Origin: Pseudonocardiales bacterium
Lineage (GTDB): Bacteria; Actinomycetota; Actinomycetes; Mycobacteriales; Pseudonocardiaceae
Assembly (NCBI GenBank): GCA_023252195.1
Contig: JAHEXI010000001.1
Span: 310,001 to 374,000 of the forward strand
Length of the DNA stretch: 64,000 bases
Direction: 5' to 3'
Shown here: one piece after another, positions 53,421 through 63,635 of the stretch
How the letters are laid out: each line of letters begins with the position of its first letter
How positions within the stretch are numbered: position 1 is the stretch's first letter
Translations under genes and position numbers: made by a program
Notes under the pieces: generated by a model
Database searches by the model: none
Seen by the model: the letters and a program-made list of their open reading frames with translations, nothing else
Told to the model about the DNA's origin: nothing

Positions 53421-53632
53421 ATGACCAGCGCTGATCTGTCGACGTCGAGCATCGCCCGCCCGCCCGGCCGGCCGGACCGACCCGGTGTATCGGGCCTTCC
53501 TGCTACTGCGCACGGTGTTCACCGTGGCTCCGATCCCGTTCGGGCTCGAGCAGGCGTGATCGAGATCGTGCCCGGTTGGCCACCTGCTACGCGCCCGGCT
53601 GGCGTACGTCCTAGAACGGCGTGATCGCGCTC
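53421..53632 (+). pseudogene. DoxX-family membrane protein remnant
   Basis: After a good AGGAGG site and the ATG at 53421 the frame soon shifts. In another frame it reads DPVYRAFLLLRTVFTVAPIP then FGLEQA before a stop, which is the first transmembrane helix of DoxX-like proteins. Further short pieces (IEIV) follow. The gene keeps its regulatory region but is decayed. Confidence 0.6.
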
Positions 53633-53686
53633 GACCTGACGACCCTTCCCGGAGTCGCCTCGCGAGGTCGCAAGAGGAGCAACATC

Positions 53687-55033
53687 ATGACAAGCCGCCC
53701 AGCCAGTGCGCCACTCACGGCGGTCCACTGGGAACGACCGGTGCGGCGAGCCTTCTGCGCCCTCGACGAGGCCAGCTATCACCTCGACTCGGCCACCGCA
53801 CCGTGGAGCGTCCACCTGGAAGTCCGGGTCACTGGCAGCGTCGTCGAAGATCGACTGCGCCACGCCGTGGGGGTGGCACTCGCCGGACATCCCCGAGCTC
53901 GCGCGCGACTCAGCACTGACCGCCGGGGTCGAGGTGCGTGGGAGATCACCCCCAGACCTGACGTTGATCCTCTCGACGTTGTGGTGTGTTCTGACGACGA
54001 CGCTCTGCGGGACGCCCGAGCCCGCCTGCAGAGCCTGGCGGTGCCGCTGGTGACGTCGCCACCGCTGCGCATCCGCCTCGCCCATCATCGCAATGGCGAC
54101 GTGGTCATGCTCAACGTCCACCATGCCGCCGGTGACGGCATCGCCGCGCTGTGCCTGCTCCGCTCCATCGCCCGGGCCTACGCCGGCAGGCCCGACCTCG
54201 TGCCCCAAACGCCACCCGAGGAGGTACGGATCCCTTCGTCGAGCGGCCGGTGGGGCCGGCTCCGGGCGCTGGTGGGCGAGTTGCGCCAAGCCGCTGCCCG
54301 GTCGGCGCACCTGGTCCCGATCGGCGGTGCGGACCGCCCGGGCTACCAGCTCCATCATCTGGTCCTCGACACCGCGCAGACCGCGGCGCTGGCCGCCAAG
54401 GCTAAGGCCGGGACCACCGTCAACGACCTGCTGCTGGCCGGGCTGCATCTCGCTTTGGATAGCTGGAACTGCGGGCACGGCGGCGCTGCCGGCCGGCTCA
54501 GCGTGCTGATGCCGGTCAACCTGCGACCCAAGGCATCGTGGCACGAGGTGTTCGGCAACTTCAGCTTCATGGTGCCCGTCGTGACCCGTCTCGCAGATCG
54601 CGCCGCGCCCGCCGCCACAGTCGAGGCGATCCGCCGTCGCACCCAGCACATCAAGCGGCAGCGCACTCCGGCCGCTGCGGTCAGGGTCCTCGACGTGCTG
54701 CAGCACCTGCCGCTGCCAGCCAAACAGGGCATCGCCCGTCTCGCCGCTTCCGAGCGGGTGATCCCGACGGCCATCCTGTCCAACCTCGGCCGCCTCGAGG
54801 AAGACCTTGACTTCGGACCCGAACTCCACGCCGGCGAGGTCTGGTTCTCCCCGCCGGTCAGGATGCCGATGGGCCTGGCCGTCGGGGCGCTCACCGCCGC
54901 AGGTCGGCTCCATCTGGTGTTGCGCTACCGGCACCCGCTGTTCGGCCCGGCTGAAATCGCCGGCTTCGCCGACAGCTACCGCGCTGCGCTCGGTCACCTA
55001 GCCGCTGGCACTCACGTCGGAGCGTCCCGATGA
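53687..55033 (+). CDS. Condensation/WS-DGAT-type acyltransferase
   Basis: The ATG at 53687 follows GAGGAG and gives 448 residues. The catalytic HHxxxDG is in LNVHHAAGDGIAALCLLRSI. The second half has the family NDLLLAGLHLAL, SVLMPVNLRPKASWHEVFGN (the PVNLR segment typical of WS/DGAT and related acyltransferases) and SNLGRLEEDLDFGPELHA. It probably esterifies a lipid alcohol or diol with an acyl-CoA. It overlaps the next gene by four bases. Confidence 0.82.
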   Translation: MTSRPASAPLTAVHWERPVRRAFCALDEASYHLDSATAPWSVHLEVRVTGSVVEDRLRHAVGVALAGHPRARARLSTDRRGRGAWEITPRPDVDPLDVVVCSDDDALRDARARLQSLAVPLVTSPPLRIRLAHHRNGDVVMLNVHHAAGDGIAALCLLRSIARAYAGRPDLVPQTPPEEVRIPSSSGRWGRLRALVGELRQAAARSAHLVPIGGADRPGYQLHHLVLDTAQTAALAAKAKAGTTVNDLLLAGLHLALDSWNCGHGGAAGRLSVLMPVNLRPKASWHEVFGNFSFMVPVVTRLADRAAPAATVEAIRRRTQHIKRQRTPAAAVRVLDVLQHLPLPAKQGIARLAASERVIPTAILSNLGRLEEDLDFGPELHAGEVWFSPPVRMPMGLAVGALTAAGRLHLVLRYRHPLFGPAEIAGFADSYRAALGHLAAGTHVGASR

Positions 55034-56538
55034 AGTCCTCCGAGCATCGTGCCGTGGGCGAGGCCGCCACCGCAGGCGCGCTCGTCGACGTCGGCGGTGA
55101 CTGCGCCGAGCAGCGTTGTGTCCTGGGCTACGGCGACGTCGTCGCGTTGAGCGGGGACTTCTTCGCCGGCCCGTACCCATCCAACGACCTGTTCCGGTTG
55201 GCGGCTATCCCCGGCGAGCGCGGGACGAAGCTCGGCACCAGGGACGAGATCGTCTGCGCGCTGAAGGTGATGGCGGTTGACGGCGGCGTCGTCGACCCTC
55301 GGTTCGAGCCTGGAGGACAGTTCAGCGACTACCAGTTCACCGCGGCTGCGGCGGCAACCGAGGTCGAAAGACGGGTTCGGGACCGCTTCTTGACCCTGGC
55401 CACCGCGAACGGCGATCATTTCGTCGCCCCCGGCCGGCTCGGCACCGCGGCAGACCGCAACGGCCCGAAATCCCCCCGTTTCGACTCAGCAGGCGCCGCC
55501 TATCGCCACCTGCACGAGGTGGCCCTCGACGAGGCCTGCCGGCTGGGACGCTGCGGGGGTGACGAGTCCCGGGCGATGGCACGGGAGGCGGCAGCCCAGC
55601 ACTATCTCACCGACGCTTTCGCGGCGGGGCACCTGCGCACTCCGGTGACGGCCATCCGCGGCTTCTGGCATCACAGATACCCGCAGTTCTGGCAGAGCCT
55701 GCAACGCAAAGTCGCCACCGATACGGTCGCGGCGCTGCGTGAACTCACCCGACCGGCGCGGATGCTGCCGGACGGCTTCGTCTACGACCGGGTGCATGCG
55801 GCAGTCCAGGCCCGCACCAGAGGGTTCCCGCCCATCACCTTCGGCGACCTGCTGGCCCGGGTGTTTCACGACTGGGACAACAGCCACGGCCTCACCCTTG
55901 AAGGAGGTGGCGTCCTCTTCGGCGACGGCCTCCTCGAGCAGGGCGTCGGCAAGGACCTCGTCGTTGCCGCTGTCCGCGCGGGCATCGACGACGTCGAGGT
56001 TGCCTACCGGCTGGGAGCCTCGGGCAGCCGTCTGCAGGGCGACGCGCTGTATCAGGCGGTCCGGTCCGCCACCGCTGCCCCCGACGTCGCCTTCAGACCC
56101 GAGACCCGGATCCCGATCCTGTCAGCCGACAACCCCCCGCAGAACTGGCGGGCGACAGACGCCGAGGCATTGTGGAGCTCTCCTGTCGTCGGCACCACGG
56201 GGACGACCGTGGGCCTGGCAGTCGAGGAGACGCTGCACCTCGGCGCAGAGGTCTCCCGCCGGCTCGATCGTCTCGGACCGGGCGTCTTCGAGGTGCCAGG
56301 TCTGCTGAAGGTCCCTGCCCTGCGGCGATGGGCGGTCAGCAAGGGCCGCCAGGCCTACTACCAGGGCTTCGTCCAAGGTTTGGCACAGGATCCCAAAGCG
56401 ACCGTGCTCGCGATCGTCGATAACGAAGCAGCCGGCAACACAGGAGCTAACTATGGCGCGACAGCAGCAGAAACAGCAGACGTACGTCGTTGTCGGCGCC
56501 AGCCTCGCCGCGGCGAAAGCGGCCCAGACCCTGCGTGA
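55030..56538 (+). CDS. Hypothetical protein with phospholipase C-like His/Asp motif
   Basis: The 502-residue protein is coupled to the acyltransferase by ATGA. No exact family is recognised. Residues 185-205 read AREAAAQHYLTDAFAAGHLR, an HxxxD...H pattern like that of the zinc phospholipase C / P1-nuclease fold, and a WHHRYPQFW motif follows. The N-terminus has DVVALSGDFFAGPYPSNDLF. There is no signal peptide. The last 28 residues overlap the next gene and may be lost in the native protein. Confidence 0.6.
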   Translation: MKSSEHRAVGEAATAGALVDVGGDCAEQRCVLGYGDVVALSGDFFAGPYPSNDLFRLAAIPGERGTKLGTRDEIVCALKVMAVDGGVVDPRFEPGGQFSDYQFTAAAAATEVERRVRDRFLTLATANGDHFVAPGRLGTAADRNGPKSPRFDSAGAAYRHLHEVALDEACRLGRCGGDESRAMAREAAAQHYLTDAFAAGHLRTPVTAIRGFWHHRYPQFWQSLQRKVATDTVAALRELTRPARMLPDGFVYDRVHAAVQARTRGFPPITFGDLLARVFHDWDNSHGLTLEGGGVLFGDGLLEQGVGKDLVVAAVRAGIDDVEVAYRLGASGSRLQGDALYQAVRSATAAPDVAFRPETRIPILSADNPPQNWRATDAEALWSSPVVGTTGTTVGLAVEETLHLGAEVSRRLDRLGPGVFEVPGLLKVPALRRWAVSKGRQAYYQGFVQGLAQDPKATVLAIVDNEAAGNTGANYGATAAETADVRRCRRQPRRGESGPDPA

Positions 56539-57714
56539 GGAGGGCTTCACCGGCCGGTTGGTACTCATCGGAGACGAAGCCGAGCGGCCCTACGAGCGGC
56601 CGCCGCTGTCGAAAAGTTACCTCATGGGCAAGGGCGGCAAGCCCATGCTCTACGTCCACGACGAGAGCTGGTACCGGGACAACGCCGTGGAGCTGCAGCT
56701 GGGACGGTGGGTAACCAGCGTGGACCGGGCTGGGCATCAGGTGCAACTGGCGGATGGCGACCGGCTCGGGTACAGCAAGCTGCTGCTGGCTACGGGCGCG
56801 TCCGCGCGCCGACTGGATCTACCGGGTGCCGGCCTGGACGGGGTCTGTTACCTGCGCCGGATCGACGATTCCGAGCGGCTGCGCGAGGCGATCCGCGGCG
56901 GGGGCCGGTCGTCGTCGTGGGTGCCGGTTGGATCGGGTTGGAGACCGCGGCCGCAGCCCGGCAGTACGGCTGTGAGGTCACCGTCATCGAGCCGCAACCC
57001 ACTCCGCTGCAGGCTGCGCTGGGTCCCGGCGCGGGAGCGTCGGTGATCGGGGGGTTCTTCGCCCAGGTGCACCGCCAACACGGCGTCGACGTCCAGCTTG
57101 GCACGGCGGTGACCGAATTCCGTGGCACCGGGCACGTCACGGCGGTGATCACTGACGACGGCAACACGATTCCCGCGGACGTGGTCATCGTCGGGGTGGG
57201 CGCCCGGCCCAACACCGACCTCGCCGCGCAGGCCGGTCTGCCCGTCGGCAATGGTGTGCTCGTCGACGCCGCGCTGCGGACCGACGATCCCGACATCTAC
57301 GCCGCCGGCGACGTCGCCAACGCAATCAACCCGCTGTATCGGCCACGGATCCGGGTCGAGCACTGGGCCAACGCGCTGCACGGGGGGACAGCCGCGGCCC
57401 GCTCCATGCTCGGCCAGCCGGTGACCTACGACCGGGCGCCGTACTTCTTCACCGATCAGTATGACGTCGGCATGGAGTTCGCCGGGTGGTTTCCCCGTGG
57501 CGGGTACGACGCGCTGGTCACTCGGGGTGATCTGGCAGCGCGGGCGTTCTATGCGTTCTGGATCACTGACGGTCGGGCGGTCGCCGGGATGCACGTCAAC
57601 CAGCGGGACGAGGGGATCGCGCCCGTGCAGGACCTCATCCACAGTGGGGTGCCCGTTGACCGCTACCGCCTGTCCGACCCCGCAGTGCCGCTGGCCGACA
57701 TCATCAAGAGTTGA
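56453..57714 (+). pseudogene. Ferredoxin-reductase-type FAD/NAD(P) oxidoreductase, frameshifted
   Basis: The first frame has QTYVVVGASLAAAKAAQTLR (FAD Rossmann), RPYERPPLSKSYLMGK and LLLATGASARRLDLPG. The second frame continues PVVVVGAGWIGLETAAAARQ (NAD-binding Rossmann), VGVGARPNTDLAAQAGLPVG and DPDIYAAGDVANA (FAD C-terminal motif), ending ADIIKS. The join needs one extra G in the G-run at 56900-56904. Apart from this slip every motif is intact, so it may be a sequencing error. Such proteins pass electrons from NAD(P)H to ferredoxins or act as monooxygenase reductases. Confidence 0.88.
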
Positions 57715-57750
57715 CGCACCGCCGCCCACCTAGGGGCTCCATATCGGCCG

Positions 57751-57963
57751 CTACCTGCGCAGAAGCCCGGCAGTCGGGAAATCGCCGGGGCGCATCGGGC
57801 CCCTCCACGTGGTATTGAGTCCGTTACTTTCAGAAAAGTAACCGATCGTGCGTTTCGTCCAACGGCTGACCGTGTTTTTGCTGTCCAGAGCTATTACGAC
57901 GGCCGCCGGATCGGCCGGGATGGGTACCGGCCCAGTGCGCTTGGGCTTGCCTCGGTCAGGCAT
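57751..57963 (-). CDS. Short hypothetical protein
   Basis: The ATG at 57963 gives 70 residues: RGKPKRTGPVPIPADPAAVV, then ALDSKNTVSRWTKRTIGYFS. Composition is protein-like but no family is recognised and no good ribosome-binding site is seen. It is divergent from the betaine synthase. Confidence 0.35.
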   Translation of the reverse strand: MPDRGKPKRTGPVPIPADPAAVVIALDSKNTVSRWTKRTIGYFSESNGLNTTWRGPMRPGDFPTAGLLRR

Positions 57964-58101
57964 GTTCACTTAAGTTTTAACCATGTGCCGGTTGCCAATG
58001 CGCCAACCGATTGCACTCGGATGAGCACGGTCTCACCTGAAGCATGGGGCGTGCATGCGGAATGCCCGAATTGGCGGACGATGAGCGCGCGAGGTGACCT
58101 G

Positions 58102-59805
58102 ATGACAGAAACCGCCCGGACCAGTGCTCGGATCCTTCCAGGCCACGACCCGCTGCGCGCTGTCCCTCAGGACGACGGCCCCCAGGGCTTCGGAGACAGC
58201 CCGACCGAGGTGCGCGAGTCCGACCACTATGTCGAGGAGTACGTCACCAGCTTCGTCGAGAAGTGGGACGAGCTCATCGACTGGAAGCGCCGCGCCCAGA
58301 GCGAGGGTGCGTTCTTCATCGACCAGCTCAAGGCCAGAGGCGTCCGCGAAGTGCTCGACGTCGCTACAGGCACCGGTTACCACTCAGTTCGGCTGCTCGA
58401 AGCGGGCTTCGACGTGGTCAGCGCCGATGGCAGCCCCCACATGCTTGCCAAGGCATTCGCAAACGGTAGAGCCGCCGGCGGCCACGTCCTGCGCGTCGTC
58501 GAGGCCGACTGGCGCTGGCTCAATCGCGACGTGCACGGCACCTACGACGCGATCGTGTGCCTGGGGAACTCCTTCACCCATCTATTCTCCGAGCGCGACC
58601 GGCGCAAAGCGCTCGCCGAGTTCTACGCGATGCTCAAACACGATGGTGTGCTGATCATCGACCAGCGCAACTATGACAGCATCTTAGACGATGGTTTCTC
58701 GTCCAAGCACACGTACTACTACTGCGGTGAGGAGGTCAAGGCCGAACCCGAACATATCGACGACGGGTTAGCCCGCTTCCGCTACACGTTCCCGGACGAC
58801 TCGGTCTACCACCTCAACATGTTCCCGCTGCGCAGGAACTACATGCGACGGCTGCTGCGCGAGGTCGGCTTCCAGCGGATCGAGACCTATGGTGACTTCC
58901 AGTCGAGCTACTCAGACGGAGACCCGGACTTCTTCGTCCACATCGCGGAGAAGGTCTACAGCTTCGCCCAGGACGGGGTTGACTTGTACTCCAACGCCGT
59001 CAACACAGCCCGGGAATACTACAACTCCGAAGACGCCGACACCTTCTATGCCGTCGTCTGGGGTGGCGAGGACATCCACGTCGGCATGTACGGCGACGAG
59101 GTAGCGGAGATCGGCGCTGCCAGCCGCTGCACCGTCGAGACCATGGCCAGCCTGGGCGATTTCACCCGGGAGTCTACCGTGCTCGACCTCGGGGCCGGAT
59201 ATGGGGGAGCTGCCCGGTACCTGGTCCGCACCTACGGGTGCCATGTCACCTGCCTGAACCTGTCCGAGGTGGAGAATGAGCGCAACCGGCGGATGAACGC
59301 CGAGCAGGGGCTCGACGAGTTGATCGAGGTAGCCGACGGCTCGTTCGAGGACCTCGCGTTCCAGGACAACGCCTTCGACGTGGTCTGGTCGCAGGATTCC
59401 CTGCTACACAGCGGTGACCGGGCACGGGTGCTGGAAGAGGCGGTGCGGGTGCTTCGACCCGGCGGTCAGATGATCTTCACCGACCCGATGGCCACGAAGA
59501 GCGCCAGCAAGGAGGATCTTAAGCCGATCTTGCAGCGTATCCAGCTCGACACGCTGGCTACCCCGGCGTTCTACCGGCGCGAGCTGTTGCGGCTAGGCGT
59601 ACGCTCCGTGGAGTTCCATGACCACTCCGAGCAGCTACCCCGGCATTACCAGCGCGTGTATGAGGAACTCGTGCGGCGCGAGGCCGAGCTCGAAGGGCAG
59701 GTCAGCGACGAGTACTACACGCGGATGAAGGCAGGTCTGCAACACTGGGTGCACGGCGGTAACGCCGGCAACCTGGCGTGGGGCATCTTCCACGTGCTCA
59801 ACTGA
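58102..59805 (+). CDS. Glycine/sarcosine N-methyltransferase fused to dimethylglycine methyltransferase
   Basis: From the ATG at 58102 (GAGGTG upstream) the protein is 567 residues with two SAM-dependent methyltransferase domains. Residues 30-285 match GSMT: DVATGTGYHSVRLLEAGFDV (motif I), YDAIVCLGNSFTHLF, IIDQRNYDSILDDGFSSKHT. Residues 295-567 match SDMT: STVLDLGAGYGGAARYLVRT (motif I), FDVVWSQDSLLHSGDRARVL, GGQMIFTDPMATKSA. GSMT makes sarcosine and dimethylglycine from glycine; SDMT makes glycine betaine. Fused forms are known from Actinopolyspora. The product is a compatible solute. Confidence 0.93.
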   Translation: MTETARTSARILPGHDPLRAVPQDDGPQGFGDSPTEVRESDHYVEEYVTSFVEKWDELIDWKRRAQSEGAFFIDQLKARGVREVLDVATGTGYHSVRLLEAGFDVVSADGSPHMLAKAFANGRAAGGHVLRVVEADWRWLNRDVHGTYDAIVCLGNSFTHLFSERDRRKALAEFYAMLKHDGVLIIDQRNYDSILDDGFSSKHTYYYCGEEVKAEPEHIDDGLARFRYTFPDDSVYHLNMFPLRRNYMRRLLREVGFQRIETYGDFQSSYSDGDPDFFVHIAEKVYSFAQDGVDLYSNAVNTAREYYNSEDADTFYAVVWGGEDIHVGMYGDEVAEIGAASRCTVETMASLGDFTRESTVLDLGAGYGGAARYLVRTYGCHVTCLNLSEVENERNRRMNAEQGLDELIEVADGSFEDLAFQDNAFDVVWSQDSLLHSGDRARVLEEAVRVLRPGGQMIFTDPMATKSASKEDLKPILQRIQLDTLATPAFYRRELLRLGVRSVEFHDHSEQLPRHYQRVYEELVRREAELEGQVSDEYYTRMKAGLQHWVHGGNAGNLAWGIFHVLN

Positions 59806-59919
59806 CGGGCGCCGCGTTAGTACTCTTGTGTCGTCCGTGGGTGCGGCAGCTACCTACCGGCTATGGTCGGCGCGACTCGGGAGAGTGCAACGATTCCCGC
59901 CGTGAGGCAAAAGAACACG

Positions 59920-61797
59920 ATGACTGTCCGACGGTTGACGGTGGCGCTCGCGGTGGTGATCGAGCTGATCGGCGCAGGCGGTTGTTCGAGCACCGAGAGC
60001 GCCCAACGGCAGGCCGGGCAGGCGTTCCTGGCCGCCTGGGCGAAAGGTGATATCCCGGCCGCAGCCAAGGCCACCGACGACCCGGTCGCCGCGGAGCACG
60101 TGTTGCACGCCGCCGGGCAGGCGCTGGACTCGACCGCCGCCGAACTGACCCCCGGGGCCCTCACCCTCACCAAGGACGCGACGACGATGGCATTCGCGGC
60201 GTCGTGGACCCTGGCGGGGCTGCCCACGCCATGGCGGTACCAGGGCAAGCTCGCTATCGCCAAGGGCGGCGACGGCCAGTGGCGGGTGCACTGGCAGCCC
60301 CAAGACGTGCACCCTCAGTTCGGTATCGCCGACACCCTGGTGGTGAACCGGACCCTGCCGCAGCGGGCACCGATCCTGGATGACGCGGGTCAACCGCTGG
60401 TCACCGAACGTGACACCGTGACCGTCGGGGTGGAGCCGAAGCTGGTGACCAACCTCGACGACCTGGCCGGCACGCTCGCTTCGGCACTACACCTCAACGC
60501 AACCGAGGTGATCAGCGCCGTCGAGCAGGCCAAGCCGACCGACTTCGTGCCGGTGGTCACCCTGCGCCAGGCCGACTACCGCGCCGTCCAGGCCAAGATC
60601 CACGACCTCCCGGGCACGGTGTTCCGGACCGGAACCCAGCTCGTCGGGCCGAGCCGGCATTTCGCTCAACCGCTGCTCGGGCAGGTCGGCAAACCCACCG
60701 CCGAGGCGCTGCACCAGGCCGGCCCCGGGTATCTCCCCACCGATCAGATCGGGCTGTCCGGGCTGCAGCAGGTGTTCAACGGCCAGCTCGCCGGCGCCGC
60801 CAGCGCCACCATCGAGATCCACGACGCCCAGGGCAACACGGTGGCCCAGGTCGGCCAGTTCGCCGGGCATCCCGGCTCCCCGCTGAACACCACGCTCGAC
60901 ACCCGGGTGCAACAGGCCGCTGAGACCGCGCTGTCCGGGGTGGGGCTGCATGCCGCGATCGTGGCCGTTCGCCCGTCCACCGGGGAGATTCTTGCCGTCG
61001 CCAACAGCGACAGCGCGCCTTTCGACATCGCGCTGGCCGGCCAGTATCCGCCCGGCTCCACCTTCAAGATCGTCACTGCCACCGCCGTGCTGAGTAGCAG
61101 GGTGGCGCGGCCGAACAGTCCGGTGCCCTGTCCGGGCACGGTCACTATCGATGGCCGCACCATTCCCAATGAGAACGCCTTCAACCTGGGCACGGTCAGC
61201 TTGACCGACGCCTTCGCGCACTCCTGCAACACCAGCTTCGCGCTGCTGTCGCAGAAGTTGCCGCCCGGTGCGCTCGACCAGGTCGCCGCCGAGTACGGCT
61301 TCGAAGCCGGTTGGCGACTGCCGGTCAACTCCTTCAGCGGCTCCTATACCCCCGCGAAGGACGCGGCGGGACAGGCGGCGAATGCCTTCGGTCAGGGCAC
61401 CGACCTCGTCAGCCCGCTGTCCGAAGCCCTGATGGCGGCAACCGTGGCGCACGGATCCACCCCTGCGCCGATGCTCGTTGCCGGGCAGCCCGCCACCGCG
61501 AAGCAGCCACCGCCGAGCCCACCGGCAGCGGTGCTGGCATCGCTGTCTGACTTCATGCGTGCTGTAGTCACCCGCGGTACGGCGACGAATCTGGCCGGCG
61601 TGCCCGGCGGCGCGGTATTCGGCAAGACCGGTACCGCCGAGCACGGCAACACCGCACCGCCCCAGGCCGACTCCTGGTTCACCGGCTACCAGGGCGACCT
61701 GGCCTTCGCCATGCTCGTCGAGAACGGGCAGACCAGCGGAGTGCCGGCCAACCCCCTCGCGCAGAAGTTCCTCACCGCGTTACACACCACGTCCTGA
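59920..61797 (+). CDS. Lipoprotein penicillin-binding protein (class B transpeptidase)
   Basis: From the ATG at 59920 the protein is 625 residues. A signal peptide with the lipobox IGAGGC places it on the outer membrane face as a lipoprotein. Residues 30-145 form an NTF2-like MecR1-PBP domain (QAGQAFLAAWAKGDIPAAAK). A dimerisation domain follows. The transpeptidase domain has PPGSTFKIVTATAV (SxxK), AFAHSCNTSFALLS (SxN) and VFGKTGTAEHGN (KTG). It cross-links peptidoglycan. A GTG at 59901 is an alternative start. The preceding gene is functionally unrelated. Confidence 0.92.
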   Translation: MTVRRLTVALAVVIELIGAGGCSSTESAQRQAGQAFLAAWAKGDIPAAAKATDDPVAAEHVLHAAGQALDSTAAELTPGALTLTKDATTMAFAASWTLAGLPTPWRYQGKLAIAKGGDGQWRVHWQPQDVHPQFGIADTLVVNRTLPQRAPILDDAGQPLVTERDTVTVGVEPKLVTNLDDLAGTLASALHLNATEVISAVEQAKPTDFVPVVTLRQADYRAVQAKIHDLPGTVFRTGTQLVGPSRHFAQPLLGQVGKPTAEALHQAGPGYLPTDQIGLSGLQQVFNGQLAGAASATIEIHDAQGNTVAQVGQFAGHPGSPLNTTLDTRVQQAAETALSGVGLHAAIVAVRPSTGEILAVANSDSAPFDIALAGQYPPGSTFKIVTATAVLSSRVARPNSPVPCPGTVTIDGRTIPNENAFNLGTVSLTDAFAHSCNTSFALLSQKLPPGALDQVAAEYGFEAGWRLPVNSFSGSYTPAKDAAGQAANAFGQGTDLVSPLSEALMAATVAHGSTPAPMLVAGQPATAKQPPPSPPAAVLASLSDFMRAVVTRGTATNLAGVPGGAVFGKTGTAEHGNTAPPQADSWFTGYQGDLAFAMLVENGQTSGVPANPLAQKFLTALHTTS

Positions 61798-61831
61798 CCC
61801 GCGGTGTGGCTCACTGCACTCGTTGGGCGCG

Positions 61832-63502
61832 TCAGTCGGCCGCCGCCATTCGCCGGCGGACCACCTCGCCGGGAAGCCTGCAGGTGTAGGCCAGGGTCAT
61901 CACGACGGCGGTGAGTACGGCGCAGAGCCCGACCCCGACGCCGAAGGCCGTCACGCCGAGATTGCCCGCCCCCTTCGACACCGCTGGGTAGGGGCCGAGG
62001 TAGCTGATGACGGCCAGACCGGCGAACCAGACCAGCAGCCACCAACCGTGGCGCAGATCCAGTGCCGGCGTGGTGCGTTTCGCAAAGGTCTGCTGTGCCA
62101 CGAGCAGGACGAAGCCGAGCAGGATGGCCGCGAACATCTTCCAGTTGGTGTCCCACCCGGTCCAGTAGACGATCAGGTTCGACGACAACAGCGCCAGGAA
62201 TGCGATCACCCAGGCACCTTTGAGGCGAAACGGGCGAGCAGTGTCGGGCAGCTGCTTGCGCATGGCGATCAGCACCAGCGGTCCCATGCCGAAGGACAGC
62301 ACCGTGGTGTTGGTGACGAACTCGACGAGCTGCTGCCAGCCGGGAAAAGGCAGGAAGAACAGGCAACCGATCACGAACGCCAGCAGCAGGCTCAGCCACG
62401 GGACCCCGTTGCTGTTCACCTTGGCCAAGGCCGCCGGGGCGTTGCGGTTTCGGCCCATCCCGTAGGACAGTCGCGCGCTGACCCCGGTGTAGATCAGGCC
62501 GGTGTCGCCGGGGGAGATGATCGCGTCGACGTAGAGCAGGACGGCGAGCCAGCCGATGCCGAGCACGGTGGCGGTCGCGGCGAGTGGACCGAAGCTGCCC
62601 GAGGCTGTCGCGCTGGTGCCGGGAATGATGTGGTTACCGAGCGAGGCCCACCCGCCCGCGGTGATCGACGAGGACGGGACCGCGCCGATGAAGACGAACT
62701 GCAGCGCGATGTAGATGATCCCGCACAGCACCACCGAGCCCACCACCGTCAGCGGAATGTTGCGACCCGGGTTGCTCGTCTCGCCGGCGAGCTCGATGCC
62801 CTGGCGGAATCCGAAGAACGCGAACGCGATCGACGCCGTGGGAATCGCCTCGAAGACCCCCTGGAGGCCGAACGGTGTGAACCCGCCGAAGCCGGTGAAG
62901 TGGGTGCTGTCGAACGAGACGACGAAGAACACGATCACCACCAGGGCGATCACCGCTAGCTTCCACCAGACCAGCACGTTGTTGATCCGGGCGAACCACC
63001 GGACACCTAGGAAGTTGATCACCGTGAAGACCGCCATCAGGGCAACTGCCACACCCAGCCCCGGGTTGGTCAGCACCGGCGTGCCGTTGGCCTGCACCTG
63101 CAACCATGGCAGGTAGTTCGTGGCGTACTGGGTCACCGCCTGCACCTCGACCGGGGCCACCGATACCGTCGCCAACCAGGTGATCCAGCCCATCGTGAAA
63201 CTGGTGAACGAGCCGAAAGCGTAGTGCGGGTAGCGGGCCAGGCCACCGGAACGCGGGAACATCACCCCGACCTCGGCGTAGGTGAGCCCGATCAGAACGA
63301 ACATCACGGTGCCGATCAGCCACGAGAAGATAGCGGCAGGCCCGGCGATCTGCGACGCCTTCAGAGCGCCGAACAGCCAGCCGGATCCGATGATCGAGCC
63401 GACCGCGGTGAACAGCAACCCGATCGTGCCGAAGTCTTTTTTCAGCAGCGTGTCATCGCCGGAGTCAGCGATGCTCGGAAGCCCTACGGCGTCGACCGCC
63501 AT
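61832..63502 (-). CDS. APC-family amino acid permease
   Basis: The 556-residue protein has about twelve to fourteen helices. TM1 has the APC motif [20 protein letters not shown] (unwound GSG). TM6 is in [20 protein letters not shown], with the conserved glutamate, followed by [20 protein letters not shown]. The predicted substrate is an amino acid or amine. It starts after GAGGAG. It is convergent with the penicillin-binding protein and divergent from ilvD; a link to glycine import for betaine synthesis is possible but unproven. Confidence 0.92.
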   Translation of the reverse strand: MAVDAVGLPSIADSGDDTLLKKDFGTIGLLFTAVGSIIGSGWLFGALKASQIAGPAAIFSWLIGTVMFVLIGLTYAEVGVMFPRSGGLARYPHYAFGSFTSFTMGWITWLATVSVAPVEVQAVTQYATNYLPWLQVQANGTPVLTNPGLGVAVALMAVFTVINFLGVRWFARINNVLVWWKLAVIALVVIVFFVVSFDSTHFTGFGGFTPFGLQGVFEAIPTASIAFAFFGFRQGIELAGETSNPGRNIPLTVVGSVVLCGIIYIALQFVFIGAVPSSSITAGGWASLGNHIIPGTSATASGSFGPLAATATVLGIGWLAVLLYVDAIISPGDTGLIYTGVSARLSYGMGRNRNAPAALAKVNSNGVPWLSLLLAFVIGCLFFLPFPGWQQLVEFVTNTTVLSFGMGPLVLIAMRKQLPDTARPFRLKGAWVIAFLALLSSNLIVYWTGWDTNWKMFAAILLGFVLLVAQQTFAKRTTPALDLRHGWWLLVWFAGLAVISYLGPYPAVSKGAGNLGVTAFGVGVGLCAVLTAVVMTLAYTCRLPGEVVRRRMAAAD

Positions 63503-63635
63503 GGCGGACTCCTCACTGGTCGGCTGCTCGGGACTGGTCGGCTACTCGGGGCGTCGCCGAGGAATGCTAGTCCCCGGTACGGGGCATCGTGACATGATCC
63601 ATCAGAGATCCGATAGAGCGCCGCAGGAGGACAGC

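Noticed and set aside
53519-54997. 492-residue frame antisense to the acyltransferase
   Set aside because: No family signal and shadow-type composition; the HHxxxDG acyltransferase is on the plus strand.
61823-62959. 378-residue plus-strand frame opposite the permease
   Set aside because: Hydrophilic shadow of a membrane protein gene; no independent support.
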